Notes: a model not told the origin generated them from the letters alone. Positions 35,652-45,177 are shown, numbered from the stretch's first letter. The stretch: 64,000 nucleotides of DNA from CAZGNZ01 sp964527215 (GCA_964527215.1 CAZGNZ010000001.1:186001-250000); one strand, 5' to 3'. Numbers and translations are program-made.

Positions 35652-37157
35652 TTAGCGATCTATCCTGTAGTGAGGTAATTGAATCATAACGCGCGTGTAT
35701 TTTCCGATTCGGCTGCTGATTTTTATTTTTCCGTTCATATCTCTGATAATCCCGTAAGCCACTGCCAGACCAAGACCTGTTCCATGCTGGGGATCCTTAC
35801 TGGTAAAGAACGGATCAAACACCCGGTTGATTTTATTCTCCGGGATGCCTGCGCCGTCATCCTCCACTTCAAGATAAATCCAGTCATTGTCATTTCGGGT
35901 TTGAATGATTATCCGTTTGGCCTCCTTTACATGGGGCGGAAGCGGATATTTTTCATTCAGCGCATCCCGGGCGTTCAGGAGAACATTCCACAGCACCTGT
36001 TCAATCCTGTAGCGGTTTCCCAGCGTGGTTCGGACAGATTCATCCAGCTCCAGGAAAATATGGATATTGTGCGTTTCCAGCTGGGCCGACATCAGCTTGA
36101 GCGTATCCGCTACCACATCATTCACATTGACTATTTCAACACTGCTGCTGTCCTGTTTCAAAGCAAAGATCTGCAGGTGTTTGACCAACTTCACAATTCG
36201 TCCGATATCCTGAAACAGCTGAGATGTTTTCTCCTCCAGAAAATCTGTTGTCAGTTCACCCGTCTGCTGCTTGTAAAGAATCGTATCCAATCCGATGGAG
36301 ATGATAGAAAGCGGCTGATTGATCTCATGGGCCAGTGAGCCTGCCATTTCTCCAAGGGATTCCAGATTGGATTTCTCAAGAATCTTCATAATCTGCTGCT
36401 GTGTTCTGACTCCGCTGGTCAGAATATACTGTTCCAGATTCTCGTTCGGATTCAGGATGTCACTGGTGTCATGGGAAGTGTGGCTGAGATCAATCGTAAT
36501 ACACAGGATACCATATACCACGTCGCTGTCCACGATTGGAACGACCAGCTGTATGGTATCATAAGGCCGTCCGTCCAGACTGAATTTAAATTCATGGATA
36601 TGCCTGTGTCCGCCAAGAGCCCGCGAAAAAGCCATTTTCCATGATTCGATCTGGTTTTCCCCGAACAGATTGCTTTCGTAATGTTCCCCTCGAGCCGTCC
36701 CCCAGCGTTTCTCCTGATGTTCATTTTGAATGATAATCCGTCCCTCGGGATCCAGAATGATGATATCGAAAGGAAGGTTATCAAAAGTCTTCTGAAAAAT
36801 GGATGAGCTCAGTAAGCTGTCCAGTGAGCTGGTTATATCCTTGGATTCAGACCGGCTTTCAGGAAAAAGAGTGATTAAGTACTGCCAGGCTCCCTTCTGA
36901 TCAGTAAAACGGGTGAAACAACACTGCCATGGAGAAAGGGAGTGACGGATCGGAAGGATTTTTTGAAATTTTAAATCCGGATTTTTCTTTTTCAGGTGAA
37001 ACTGGATTTCCGAGATGATATGAGGATCAGGAATGATATATTCGAGCGGCTGATTCAGCAAATCGATTCTGTCCGTTGCAGTCAGATCACAAAATGGATC
37101 ACTCACAGCGGTCAGTTCAAAGTTATCCTTTAAGATTAAAGAACCCGTTTTGGTCAT
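35652..37157 (-). CDS. PAS-domain sensor histidine kinase (501 aa)
   Basis: No transmembrane segment or signal peptide is evident, so a cytoplasmic sensor is likely. The N-terminal about 110 residues look like a divergent PAS domain (DNFELTAVSDPF start), a second PAS lies at about 130-245 (FDIIILDPEGRIIIQNEHQ), then the HisKA dimerisation helix with the phospho-histidine near residue 275 (GSLAHEINQPL), and the HATPase with N box (WNVLLNARDAL), G1 (DDGAGIP), F box (FDPFFTSK) and G2 (GTGLGLAVAYG). It resembles NtrB-like kinases that pair with sigma-54 activators. The regulator gene begins right after its stop. The signal is unknown. Confidence 0.95.
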   Translation of the reverse strand: MTKTGSLILKDNFELTAVSDPFCDLTATDRIDLLNQPLEYIIPDPHIISEIQFHLKKKNPDLKFQKILPIRHSLSPWQCCFTRFTDQKGAWQYLITLFPESRSESKDITSSLDSLLSSSIFQKTFDNLPFDIIILDPEGRIIIQNEHQEKRWGTARGEHYESNLFGENQIESWKMAFSRALGGHRHIHEFKFSLDGRPYDTIQLVVPIVDSDVVYGILCITIDLSHTSHDTSDILNPNENLEQYILTSGVRTQQQIMKILEKSNLESLGEMAGSLAHEINQPLSIISIGLDTILYKQQTGELTTDFLEEKTSQLFQDIGRIVKLVKHLQIFALKQDSSSVEIVNVNDVVADTLKLMSAQLETHNIHIFLELDESVRTTLGNRYRIEQVLWNVLLNARDALNEKYPLPPHVKEAKRIIIQTRNDNDWIYLEVEDDGAGIPENKINRVFDPFFTSKDPQHGTGLGLAVAYGIIRDMNGKIKISSRIGKYTRVMIQLPHYRIDR

Positions 37158-37400
37158 ACTTCAGTTATATCCAGAATGATGCTCAGGAAGGTTGCGCCGC
37201 AGAAGTGAAATCACCTGACAATCCCTAATTCAGCGGCTTTGGCAACAGGCAATTTACGATTAAATCACATTGTCCGCTATCGGATAATTTATGAATATCG
37301 GCGTGTTTTCGATAACGGCCGGAATGCGTGAAAATACCTTCAGCCCTGCAGAAGGATCTGCCTGATTCATATTATCGAAAAAAGTGGTGCCGGAATCGAA
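37158..37400. other. Intergenic region upstream of the histidine kinase
   Basis: 243 bases between the GH26 stop and the kinase start. It holds CTATCGGATAA near 37277-37287, which resembles the half-site seen upstream of the sigma-54 promoter at 33727-33742, so self-regulation of the two-component pair is possible. No GG-N10-GC promoter was found here. Confidence 0.35.
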
Positions 37401-38636
37401 TCATGGATATCTCGGCTGCCGGATATTCCGCTGCGGCGGGAGGCGGTACAAATCCGGAATACTGTCTTGAAAAACGGTGAATTCATCATGGAAAAAGGAC
37501 AGGAAATCTCTTTCGGCAGGGTGTCCCGGATAGGGAGCAAAGCAATGGTTTGTCTGATAGTTGCGCCAGACAAGCAGATAGGCAATCCTGCTCGCTTTCG
37601 GGCTTGATTTAATGGGATTCAGCAAATGCCGGGTAAACCAGTCCTTCGGTCTAATTCCGTTACGGCCGGTTTCCGTGAGAGCTGCGATCTTTCCGTGATC
37701 ATCGGCGAAATCAACGATGTACTCCAGCCAGGCGATGAACTGATCTCCGTTTCCGGCATCCAGGGTTCCGTTATAGGCATCCAGACCGATGACGTCAACA
37801 ACATCATCACCCGGATAATATGCCTCGTAGTCTGCCGTGGAACCCCAACTCGGAGAATATGCATATATCAAATGATGTATCTGATGGTCGTCCCTGAGAA
37901 CCTGGACTGTCATTCGCCAGAAAGCGATAAACTCTGCAGGCGTGCAGCTGTCCCGTCCCCACCAGAACCAGTTGCCCGTGTTCTCGTGATAAGGCCTGAA
38001 AATTACGGGAATTCCCGAACCGGACGGTGTTTCCAGTGTTTTCAGATATTGTGCAAGCAGGTCCAGGCGACGGAGGTATGCCTGATGATGCTCAGCCCCG
38101 GGAAGCAGCGTACGGATGACGGGAGTTCTGTCCCAGGAATCCTTTCCGGTGACGGGATGATCCTGATGCCAGCTGATGGTGTTCACTCCGCCCATGGCAT
38201 AGACATCTGCTATCCATGAACGCATATCCGCGAATCGAACCCCGTCCAGATTATGTTCAGCACCGTTTTCAATATCGCCGAGATCCCAGCCGAATACAGC
38301 CGGATAGGCACCGGTCACCGCCTTCACATCAGAATTTCCCGGCACGTTGCTCCATTGAATTCCGTATGCGAGGTCGTCTTCATGCCCAAACAGAATACCC
38401 TCGCCCATCTGTGATTTCAGATTATAGAACAATGCCTGTGTTTCAGGATTGGCTTTGCGATCCACCGGACCGTACTCCTGTATGTGATCGGTTTGCCGAG
38501 GTGAATACCGCGGATCGGGATGATGATGACAGCCGGTGGGGATCAGCGCGGTGCTGATCAGTATCGCTGTGAAAAACAATCCCGGTTTTCCTAGATTTCC
38601 CTGAGTGTTCGGCAGTGTGAATTTTGCGATGTCCAT
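37401..38636 (-). CDS. GH26-family glycoside hydrolase lipoprotein (beta-mannanase-like, 411 aa)
   Basis: Lipoprotein signal peptide with lipobox IPTGC (Cys about residue 35), so it is probably anchored in the outer membrane or cell surface. The GH26 fold is recognisable: FGHEDDLAYGI, the acid/base region RPYHENTGNWFWWG (Glu about 217) and the nucleophile region ALTETGRNG (Glu about 322), both glutamates present. Family members hydrolyse beta-1,4-mannan, and some beta-1,3-1,4-glucan or xylan, by a retaining mechanism. The length is typical for a single-domain enzyme. It lies 51 bases after the PHP-domain gene and may be co-transcribed with it. Exact substrate not determinable. Confidence 0.88.
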   Translation of the reverse strand: MDIAKFTLPNTQGNLGKPGLFFTAILISTALIPTGCHHHPDPRYSPRQTDHIQEYGPVDRKANPETQALFYNLKSQMGEGILFGHEDDLAYGIQWSNVPGNSDVKAVTGAYPAVFGWDLGDIENGAEHNLDGVRFADMRSWIADVYAMGGVNTISWHQDHPVTGKDSWDRTPVIRTLLPGAEHHQAYLRRLDLLAQYLKTLETPSGSGIPVIFRPYHENTGNWFWWGRDSCTPAEFIAFWRMTVQVLRDDHQIHHLIYAYSPSWGSTADYEAYYPGDDVVDVIGLDAYNGTLDAGNGDQFIAWLEYIVDFADDHGKIAALTETGRNGIRPKDWFTRHLLNPIKSSPKASRIAYLLVWRNYQTNHCFAPYPGHPAERDFLSFFHDEFTVFQDSIPDLYRLPPQRNIRQPRYP

Positions 38637-38687
38637 TGTTTGGCTGCTGTGTGATTTTAGAGGGTTTTTTCAATATTCATTACAGAT

Positions 38688-40388
38688 TCAATCGTTTGAT
38701 GCATGACCGGGTTCAATCCAGATCGGATTTGAGAGAGCCATGTGATTTCCCCGGTCGGATTTTGTTTTTACCTCGGCCCTGAAATAGCAGTTTCGGCTTC
38801 CGTTCTGCTGAATTCTGACCTCAAGGGAATAGGTTTCTTCATCGGGTTTTTCCTGAAATACTGCCGTTTCATGCTGCTGATTCAGGTCACCTTTGTATAA
38901 AACGATCTCCTCCAGCGGCCCAAATTCCCGAGTGGACTCGCAGAACAGACTGACGGCTGCATCAATGGCGTTCCCGAAGGGTGCAGCGGCTCCCATCTGG
39001 TATTTCCCGCCGGCTGCTGTCAGCTCTGTTTTCACGGCAGGACCATTGCTGACATAGCATCTTCCGGTTTTCAGAGCGTTGAGTATGGATTGACAGTCAG
39101 CCGTGCTGCTGTCTTTCAGGACAGCGGTCCAGCAGGTGCCGAACACCTGGTCGTCGGATTCATGCAGACTCAGCATCGGGGTTTTGATTTGTCTGAATTT
39201 ATTGAAATTGCCGTGAGCATCCGTTCCGCCGTAAATGAATTTCCTGAACCCCTGAAGCAGGAGTTTAATCCAGATTTCGCGGCCGCGGAAAAAACCGGCA
39301 TCCAGCGAACCGTTCAATATCTGAAATCCGGTGACAGCGTCAGACTTCAGATCCCGTTCCCGCCATTGGCCCCGCTTGATAAAGAGCCACTGAAAAAACG
39401 GTACAGGTACGGAAGGGTGGGCGGCAATGAAGAGGGCTGAATCGGGAAGCGATTCCCGAACGGATTCCACATCGTGTTCACAGTGAAAATCAAACCATTT
39501 CTCGGCACCGTCGCCCCGGCCCGAATAAAACCGGTCGCTGTTCAGAATCAGGCCGTGAACAATTCTCCTGCGCCCGTTAAACAGGCTTAATTCTTCACCG
39601 GGAAGAATGACTGCACCGGAAGCTTCGGAATTCAGCTGCTTGATCCTGGTGCGGGAGTCATGCCATTTCCTGAGCCGAGGATCGGTGTCCGTCCAGGAGC
39701 CCGGAAAGTCATCCAGATCGTAGGAATGATCTGCTGCGGCCAGAAACGTCAGTCCGCAATTGTCAGCGGCAGACCGGGTGATTGACAGCGGAGCGCCAAA
39801 TTCCACCATGTCTTCCGTCAGACGGGTGTGGCAGTGGAGGTCGCCGGCAAGCGAAAAAGTGTTTCCCGGCAGATTCGAATCTCCAAAATAGACCGTCATG
39901 GCTTTCGGTTCCAGCTGCCTGAGATTGTGGGTTCGGCAGATTCCGGATTTTCCGTTGATCCGATAGTGCAGGACCGCATCAACTTCTGCCGGGCCGGTCA
40001 ATTGGTTGGTCGGCAGTACAAATTCGCGGCTGAACCAGTGGCTTTGCAGCTCGGTATTCAGGCTGAACTGCTGTTCCAGAACTGCCTCTGAATATTGACG
40101 GATTTTGACAACGACCCTTTCCAGAGTGACAGGGTACCGGTGCGCATCCTTGACAATCAGAAAAACCGACAGGGATTTTTCGGGGGCAACACGATACGGG
40201 GCGTCAAAAATAATTTCCGGCTCACGCATGAAATACCGGCTGCCCGAGAATGGAAATCGATAGTGGATTTCCGCATATCCCGCAGCTGCAGGCAGCCAGA
40301 AGGACAGATCAGACAATAGCGCCGAGAATTCCATGCTCAATATTAAACAGTCCGGAATATTGATTGAAACAGCAAAGGATCGGCTCAT
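38688..40388 (-). CDS. PHP-domain metal-dependent phosphoesterase-like protein (566 aa)
   Basis: Residues 1-180 form an N-terminal beta-rich region without a recognised family. The PHP domain begins near residue 185 with GDLHCHTRLTE (metal-binding HxH), followed by AAADHSYDLDD and GEELSLFNGRRRIVHG, the expected metal ligands of the CehA/McbA-type branch. The C-terminal ~120 residues are again beta-rich (carbohydrate-binding-like). There is no clear signal peptide. Related proteins hydrolyse phosphate esters or carbamates, but the substrate of this one is unknown. It lies just upstream of the GH26 gene on the same strand. Confidence 0.8.
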   Translation of the reverse strand: MSRSFAVSINIPDCLILSMEFSALLSDLSFWLPAAAGYAEIHYRFPFSGSRYFMREPEIIFDAPYRVAPEKSLSVFLIVKDAHRYPVTLERVVVKIRQYSEAVLEQQFSLNTELQSHWFSREFVLPTNQLTGPAEVDAVLHYRINGKSGICRTHNLRQLEPKAMTVYFGDSNLPGNTFSLAGDLHCHTRLTEDMVEFGAPLSITRSAADNCGLTFLAAADHSYDLDDFPGSWTDTDPRLRKWHDSRTRIKQLNSEASGAVILPGEELSLFNGRRRIVHGLILNSDRFYSGRGDGAEKWFDFHCEHDVESVRESLPDSALFIAAHPSVPVPFFQWLFIKRGQWRERDLKSDAVTGFQILNGSLDAGFFRGREIWIKLLLQGFRKFIYGGTDAHGNFNKFRQIKTPMLSLHESDDQVFGTCWTAVLKDSSTADCQSILNALKTGRCYVSNGPAVKTELTAAGGKYQMGAAAPFGNAIDAAVSLFCESTREFGPLEEIVLYKGDLNQQHETAVFQEKPDEETYSLEVRIQQNGSRNCYFRAEVKTKSDRGNHMALSNPIWIEPGHASND

Positions 40389-40689
40389 GGGGACGGCTGT
40401 CGGAATGATGCTCCAGCGCAGAGTCTGACATCAATTCGTCCAACGGCGATTGCATGCGGAAACAGCGTCATTGACGCATTTTTTGAAAAGACCGGAAATC
40501 CGTCAGGCTTCGGTGGGCAGGGATAACGAAATCCCGAGGAGGGGATAGGGCAATCAGCAAAACAAACAGATCAGCGGCAGACAGCGCGGGGAAAACTTGT
40601 CAAAGCATTGAAGTCAGGAATAATGCAAAAAGGTAAATCTCCAAATCTGTAAGCTTTGGGATATTGTGCGTCATCTGTTTTTTTTATCG
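40389..40689. other. Gap upstream of the PHP gene with no recognised feature
   Basis: About 300 bases with no convincing reading frame, hairpin or promoter motif. It marks the change from the GC-richer genes on the left to the AT-richer patch on the right. Confidence 0.4.
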
Positions 40690-40959
40690 TCAGACTAGAA
40701 TTTCAATAAAGCCAAAATCGGGCTGCTTCAGTCGGTTGTTAATCTCATTTTTATTAAAATATTCAGGGTCAAATTCACCCCCCATCCATTCGATGATGCT
40801 GTCATATTCCTCGTTATCAGGGTGCTTCAATATTTGTAATAAATTCCGCAAATTCCCAAACACCGCCGCAGTCTTCCGGAGGGCAATGATTTTTGCCGGC
40901 TTTCTTCCAGCCTTGCTGAAAACATGGGTGGGCAAGGTGAGATTCAATTCGAAGCACAA
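40690..40959 (-). pseudogene. Truncated pRiA4b ORF-3-like (PF07929-type) remnant
   Basis: About 89 codons remain. The C-terminal half (NLLQILKHPDNEEY, EWMGGEFDPEYFN, INNRL) matches the characteristic end of pRiA4b ORF-3-like proteins, but the conserved N-terminal domain (normally about 120 more residues) is missing and no good start is present (only TTG at 40959). The family occurs on plasmids and mobile elements. This looks like the scar of an element rather than a live gene. Part of it overlaps the left copy of the 49-bp direct repeat. Confidence 0.6.
40890..40938 (+). repeat. Left copy of 49-bp direct repeat flanking the AT-rich patch
   Basis: 39 of 49 positions equal those of 43155-43203, including CAGCCTTG and TGAAAACAT. 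The two copies bracket the M13 peptidase and the DUF6624-like gene. The copy here lies inside the pRiA4b-like remnant; read on the minus strand it encodes VFSKAGRKPAK, while the right copy gives VFNKADREPVK in the same frame. Confidence 0.6.
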
Positions 40960-41096
40960 GTCCGCACCAGGAACAGCAGCGGATGCGCAGTACTTTCCTG
41001 TATAATCACAAGAAAGCTGAAACGGTACTGCCGCTTGATTTCACTGCTGTCTCGGCTGTGATTTTTGACATTGAGTCAGGGCGTTTTTATATTTCC

Positions 41097-42404
41097 CTAC
41101 CATACCGATACTCTTTTAGACTCAGGAATATAATATTCCGATTCAGGGTTAATATTGAAAAGCTGATAAAACTTATTTTGATTGTAAACAGGTCCAATTG
41201 CCCTGAATCTTTGAGGTGTGTGTACTCTTTTATATGACACAATTTTAAATTCAGTAGTTGATTTTTCTTTCCAGAATCCGGCATATTGGACGAAATATTC
41301 TTTCAGCGATTCATTTATCTCATGATTGGATATGTTTTCGTTTTTATCCTTCAAGTAATTTTCCAATGCCAATATTGAAACTTCAACTCCGGCTAAATCT
41401 GCATGGTTTTCCTGTAATGTTACTTCCCCATCAACAAATAAACTGTCATGATAGGAATAACTGTTGAATTGATCAATCAAGTTTTGATGTACAGCATTCC
41501 TGTTGTCTTTACTGAATAGGATTCCTGAAAATGTTTTTCTCAGCAAATTCATTTTCTTTCCGTCCATGTCATAATTTTCTCCGACTACATCAAAAGCATG
41601 TGTCATTTCATGTGCAATTGTCCTTCCAAGGGTAGCAAAAAGATAGATGATGTCGTCACTGCTGTCAAAATCATATAACATTCCGGCATAAAGAATAATT
41701 TTATTGCTTCCTGCATAGTAAAAACAGTCTGTTTCATAAGGTGTTCGCCAGTCAGTCTGAATCTTTTCCATTTCAGTTTTGTATGATTTTGCCAGTTTAA
41801 GGTTGTCCGAATAGGAGGTGTTTGACAGTAAAGGAATTTCGGGAAAATCAGATATTGAAGGAGCTCCAATTTCAAATCTCAAATTATCCAGTTTTTTAAG
41901 GAAAAACTTCTTGTAACCCTTCCCAATAATATCAGTGTGTTCAATTTTGTATCGGTAGGCCAAAGAAAGATAATCAATGATTTCCCTGATCATTGCTTCT
42001 TTTTGATGAGTGACCGTTATTTTCGAGAAGATTATTCCAAAATTCATGGGGAAGTTTTTCTGCACTTCTGCAACACGTTTCTTCGGATTTTCAATAGTTC
42101 CGGAGGTGCTATTATAAAAACTTCTTAATTGTTTTAAAGCGTACAAGTGTTGATCGTCAAGTTCATACGTTAAACTGCCGCTTAGAATTTCAATTGATTT
42201 CTTTTCTATCTCTTCCCAAAGGATACCAACCTGGTTTATTACAACATAGTTTTCCGGCAAAACCGTCTGGTTGATCCATTCACTGTTTACAGATTGATAA
42301 AAATCAGAAATGGGTGCATTGGTCTGTGCAAGCATTATTGTATTTGGCAATAGCAGGTGAACTGCAAACAAAAATATTATGGATATTGTTTTTCTATTTC
42401 TCAT
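41097..42404 (-). CDS. Short M13-family (neprilysin/PepO-like) zinc metallopeptidase (435 aa)
   Basis: Signal peptide 1-26 (ending IMLAQ). M13 hallmarks are complete: start DFYQSVNSEWIN, zinc motif HEMTH with following AFD, third ligand in ENHADLAG, PQRFRAIGPVYN, and the C-terminal RVSVW that parallels the xCxVW end of the family (Cys replaced by Ser). The protein is about 435 aa against a usual 650-700, the loss being in the N-terminal helical domain that normally restricts substrate size. Base composition is clearly AT-richer than the neighbouring genes and the patch is flanked by repeats, which suggests acquisition. Probably an active secreted endopeptidase with a more open cleft (inference). 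Confidence 0.85.
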   Translation of the reverse strand: MRNRKTISIIFLFAVHLLLPNTIMLAQTNAPISDFYQSVNSEWINQTVLPENYVVINQVGILWEEIEKKSIEILSGSLTYELDDQHLYALKQLRSFYNSTSGTIENPKKRVAEVQKNFPMNFGIIFSKITVTHQKEAMIREIIDYLSLAYRYKIEHTDIIGKGYKKFFLKKLDNLRFEIGAPSISDFPEIPLLSNTSYSDNLKLAKSYKTEMEKIQTDWRTPYETDCFYYAGSNKIILYAGMLYDFDSSDDIIYLFATLGRTIAHEMTHAFDVVGENYDMDGKKMNLLRKTFSGILFSKDNRNAVHQNLIDQFNSYSYHDSLFVDGEVTLQENHADLAGVEVSILALENYLKDKNENISNHEINESLKEYFVQYAGFWKEKSTTEFKIVSYKRVHTPQRFRAIGPVYNQNKFYQLFNINPESEYYIPESKRVSVW

Positions 42405-42460
42405 TTGTTCCCCTTTGGTTATTTTAATCTATAGACAGAAAAAATATTGAACACAGCCAT

Positions 42461-43033
42461 TTAATTTTTACCACTTTTCATTTTGTGTTTTTTAAGCAGC
42501 TCTTTCAAACTTTCTATTCCATAATGTTCTCGTTCTTCATCTGTTGTAAGTGGGTCTATTGGAGCCCATAATTCCTGGTTGTCTTCAAATACTCTCTGGG
42601 TTCCGTATTTTTGAAATCCTTTTGTGTAAAGCAGATACCTGTCATAAAACGCAGCTGTAAAATAACGAGCTTCTTCATTTCCATTTTCAAATGAGCTTTT
42701 TGCCAATTGATAAGCCAAATAATAATTTTCTGCACTGACGCTTTTTACGCTGCCGTCACAAAATACGAGTCCTGTGTGATTTAAAATATATGCTGCGTGA
42801 AATTTGTCATTATCAGTCACAATCTTGTCCTCTGCCAATAACTGCAGAACCTTTTTTCTTCTTACCCTATCGCTTATTTCCAATGGATCGTTAGAGTCGG
42901 ATTGCCTTAGCGCAATGTCATCATTATACATTTTTGTTAATTCTCGACAATCCGTTAGCTGTTCGCTTTTTTTCTCGCTGCATGAACTGAGAAAAAGTGA
43001 CAGTATAGCAGCCAATAATATCCATCTTCTCAT
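42461..43033 (-). CDS. DUF6624-like lipoprotein (190 aa)
   Basis: Signal peptide with lipobox LSSC (Cys18). The mature part has the pattern of DUF6624-type proteins: DRVRRKKVLQLLAEDKIVT, FHAAYILNHTG, YLAYQLAKSSFENGNEEARYFTAAFYDRYL and YGTQ, where the DR and GTQ motifs are typical. The family has no established function and often occurs in horizontally moved, defence-like or polymorphic neighbourhoods. It lies 56 bases upstream of the M13 peptidase on the same strand, is equally AT-rich, and may form a pair with it. Confidence 0.7.
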   Translation of the reverse strand: MRRWILLAAILSLFLSSCSEKKSEQLTDCRELTKMYNDDIALRQSDSNDPLEISDRVRRKKVLQLLAEDKIVTDNDKFHAAYILNHTGLVFCDGSVKSVSAENYYLAYQLAKSSFENGNEEARYFTAAFYDRYLLYTKGFQKYGTQRVFEDNQELWAPIDPLTTDEEREHYGIESLKELLKKHKMKSGKN

Positions 43034-43627
43034 ATCTTTCTCCCTGCATTCATTGTTTTTCGCACCGGTTTGGTGCTTTTAATTATGTATTGCCATGACG
43101 GCGCAAAACGCAGCTGTTTTCGATGATTTTTTAGTCTGCTTATGAACGATTATTTTTTTACCGGCTCTCTGTCAGCCTTGTTGAAAACATTGACGGACGA
43201 GGTAAATGGCGCATTGACCTTTTCGCTAAACGCAATTGCGTATATTTGGAATATGATTATTAAAATCCTGCTGCGATTTAACGGGAAACAACGATGTTAA
43301 AGTGAATCAATGAAAAATGTTACTCAAAAACTGATTGATTAAAATTACAGCGAAGAGGCTGAAAAATCCTATATCTGTACTCGCTGATTATGTGAAGTCG
43401 CAATCAGCGTCTCACCTCATATAAACATTATTCATTAAATCCGCAGTCCGTTCGACAGTGCTTAACCGCCGCCCCTCTCGGACACAAAATTCAAACATTA
43501 TTCCGTTACCAATGCTTTATCATCTCACCGTATTATAAATGTTCTGGAAATGCATTTTATCCTGCTGTTAAGGCGTGTCCGCCATTTCCGGAGAAGACTT
43601 CATCGTTTAATAAATACGGGAAAAACC
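43034..43627. other. Non-coding region upstream of gpmI
   Basis: About 590 bases without a convincing gene. It carries the right copy of the 49-bp direct repeat (43155-43203) and the divergent promoter regions for the DUF6624-like gene and gpmI, which I could not locate exactly. Confidence 0.45.
43155..43203 (+). repeat. Right copy of 49-bp direct repeat
   Basis: See 40890-40938 (39/49 identical). Here it is not in an intact reading frame, so it looks like a decayed copy of the same original sequence. Confidence 0.6.
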
Positions 43628-45148
43628 ATGCTGAAATTCATGCTGATGATACTGGACGGATTCGGACTGCGGTCGGAATCGGAAAACAATGCTGTCCTTC
43701 TTGCAGACACCCCCAACATCGACCGTCTCATGGCCGGCTGTCCCATGGTGCCCCTGGAAGCTTCGGGTCCGGCGGTGGGTCTGCCCGACGGCGTCATGGG
43801 CAACTCCGAGGTGGGGCATATGAATATCGGCGCGGGCCGGATTGTCCGGCAGGATCTGGTGCGCATCAACGACGATGCCGCTTCCGGCCGCCTGGCGGAA
43901 AATACCGAATTGATAAACCTTTTTCAGTCCGTAAAGCAGAACCACCGCACCCTGCATCTCATGGGGCTGTTCAGTGACGGCGGCGTTCACAGCCATCTGG
44001 ATCACCTGGAAACCATCATACGGGCTGCCGCAAACTTCGGACTCAGTGACATCGCGGTGCATGCCGTCACGGACGGTCGGGACACTCCGCCCCGCAGCGG
44101 CATCAGATACATTGCCGGTTTCCAGCAGAAAATGAACGAAATCGGCGTCGGACGCATTGCCACTGTCTGCGGAAGATACTACATGATGGACCGTGACCAG
44201 CGCTGGGACCGGGTGGAAAAAGGGTACCGCCTGCTCACCGAATCGGACGGGGAAAAATATGACGAACCCGCTGCTGCCGTGCAGGCCAGCTACGACAATG
44301 ATGTGACAGACGAATTCATCCTGCCCAAAGTAATCGGTACGCCCCAGCCGCTGCAGGACGGCGACGGACTTCTCCTGTTCAACTACCGCGCCGACCGCAT
44401 GCGCGAAATTACGAGGGCATTGACGGAAGACGGATTCAGCGCTTTCAGCGTCCGGCCTCTGAATCTGCATCTGACCACGATGACCCGCTATCAGGAAAAT
44501 TTCACCGTTCCGGTCCTGTTTCCGCCGGAACAGCTGACCAATATTTTCGGAGAAATCCTGGCGCAGCACCATCTGCGTCAACTGAGAATAGCCGAAACCG
44601 AGAAGTATGCCCACGTGACCTATTTTTTCAACGGCGGCAGCGAACAGACTTTTGACGGGGAAGACCGGATTCTGGTACCGTCGCCCAAAGTCGCCACCTA
44701 CGACCTGCAGCCGGAAATGAGTGCGCCTGAGGTGACGGACGGTGTCATGGAGGCCATCCGCAGCGACAAGTATGAAGGCATCATCCTGAATTTCGCCAAC
44801 CCGGACATGGTGGGCCACACCGGGATTCTGGCTGCCGCAATACGGGCCGCCGAAACGGTGGACCGCTCCGTGGGCCGCATCACCGAACTGCTGGCGGAAA
44901 AGGACGCCGCCCTGTTTCTTACCGCCGATCACGGCAATCTGGAAATGATGGTCGATCCCGAAACCGGTCAGCCCCATACGGCACACACCACCAATCCGGT
45001 GCCCTTCCTGTTAAAGACCGCCCGATCCGGTCTGTCGTTGGATGGAACCGGTAAACTGGCCGATATCGCCCCCACCATACTTGATTTTCTGGAAGTGGCG
45101 CAGCCGAAGGAAATGACCGGGCGGAGTCTGCTCACACGCCGGGGCTGA
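43628..45148 (+). CDS. gpmI: 2,3-bisphosphoglycerate-independent phosphoglycerate mutase (506 aa)
   Basis: Converts 3-phosphoglycerate and 2-phosphoglycerate in glycolysis and gluconeogenesis, using two metal ions (usually manganese). The start is at ATG 43628, giving MLKFMLMILDGFG as in the family; an upstream ATG would add 26 basic residues. Asp10, the phospho-serine loop GNSEVGHMNIGAGR (Ser60), DGRDTPP, YNYRADRMRE-type FNYRADRMRE, FFNGG, NPDMVGHTG and TADHGNLEMM are all present. 506 aa is a normal length. A terminator follows, so it is probably a single-gene unit. Confidence 0.97.
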   Translation: MLKFMLMILDGFGLRSESENNAVLLADTPNIDRLMAGCPMVPLEASGPAVGLPDGVMGNSEVGHMNIGAGRIVRQDLVRINDDAASGRLAENTELINLFQSVKQNHRTLHLMGLFSDGGVHSHLDHLETIIRAAANFGLSDIAVHAVTDGRDTPPRSGIRYIAGFQQKMNEIGVGRIATVCGRYYMMDRDQRWDRVEKGYRLLTESDGEKYDEPAAAVQASYDNDVTDEFILPKVIGTPQPLQDGDGLLLFNYRADRMREITRALTEDGFSAFSVRPLNLHLTTMTRYQENFTVPVLFPPEQLTNIFGEILAQHHLRQLRIAETEKYAHVTYFFNGGSEQTFDGEDRILVPSPKVATYDLQPEMSAPEVTDGVMEAIRSDKYEGIILNFANPDMVGHTGILAAAIRAAETVDRSVGRITELLAEKDAALFLTADHGNLEMMVDPETGQPHTAHTTNPVPFLLKTARSGLSLDGTGKLADIAPTILDFLEVAQPKEMTGRSLLTRRG

Positions 45149-45177
45149 TCCCGAAGCGCAGCCGTACATCCGCATTT

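Noticed and set aside
40890..43203. Integron attC sites flanking the AT-rich patch
   Set aside because: The direct repeats lack the RYYYAAC / GTTRRRY core sites and the palindromic form of attC, and no integrase gene is seen.
43607..44986. Long minus-strand reading frame (459 codons) opposite gpmI
   Set aside because: It mirrors a well-supported gpmI along its length and has no family features; it is an antisense shadow of GC-rich codons.
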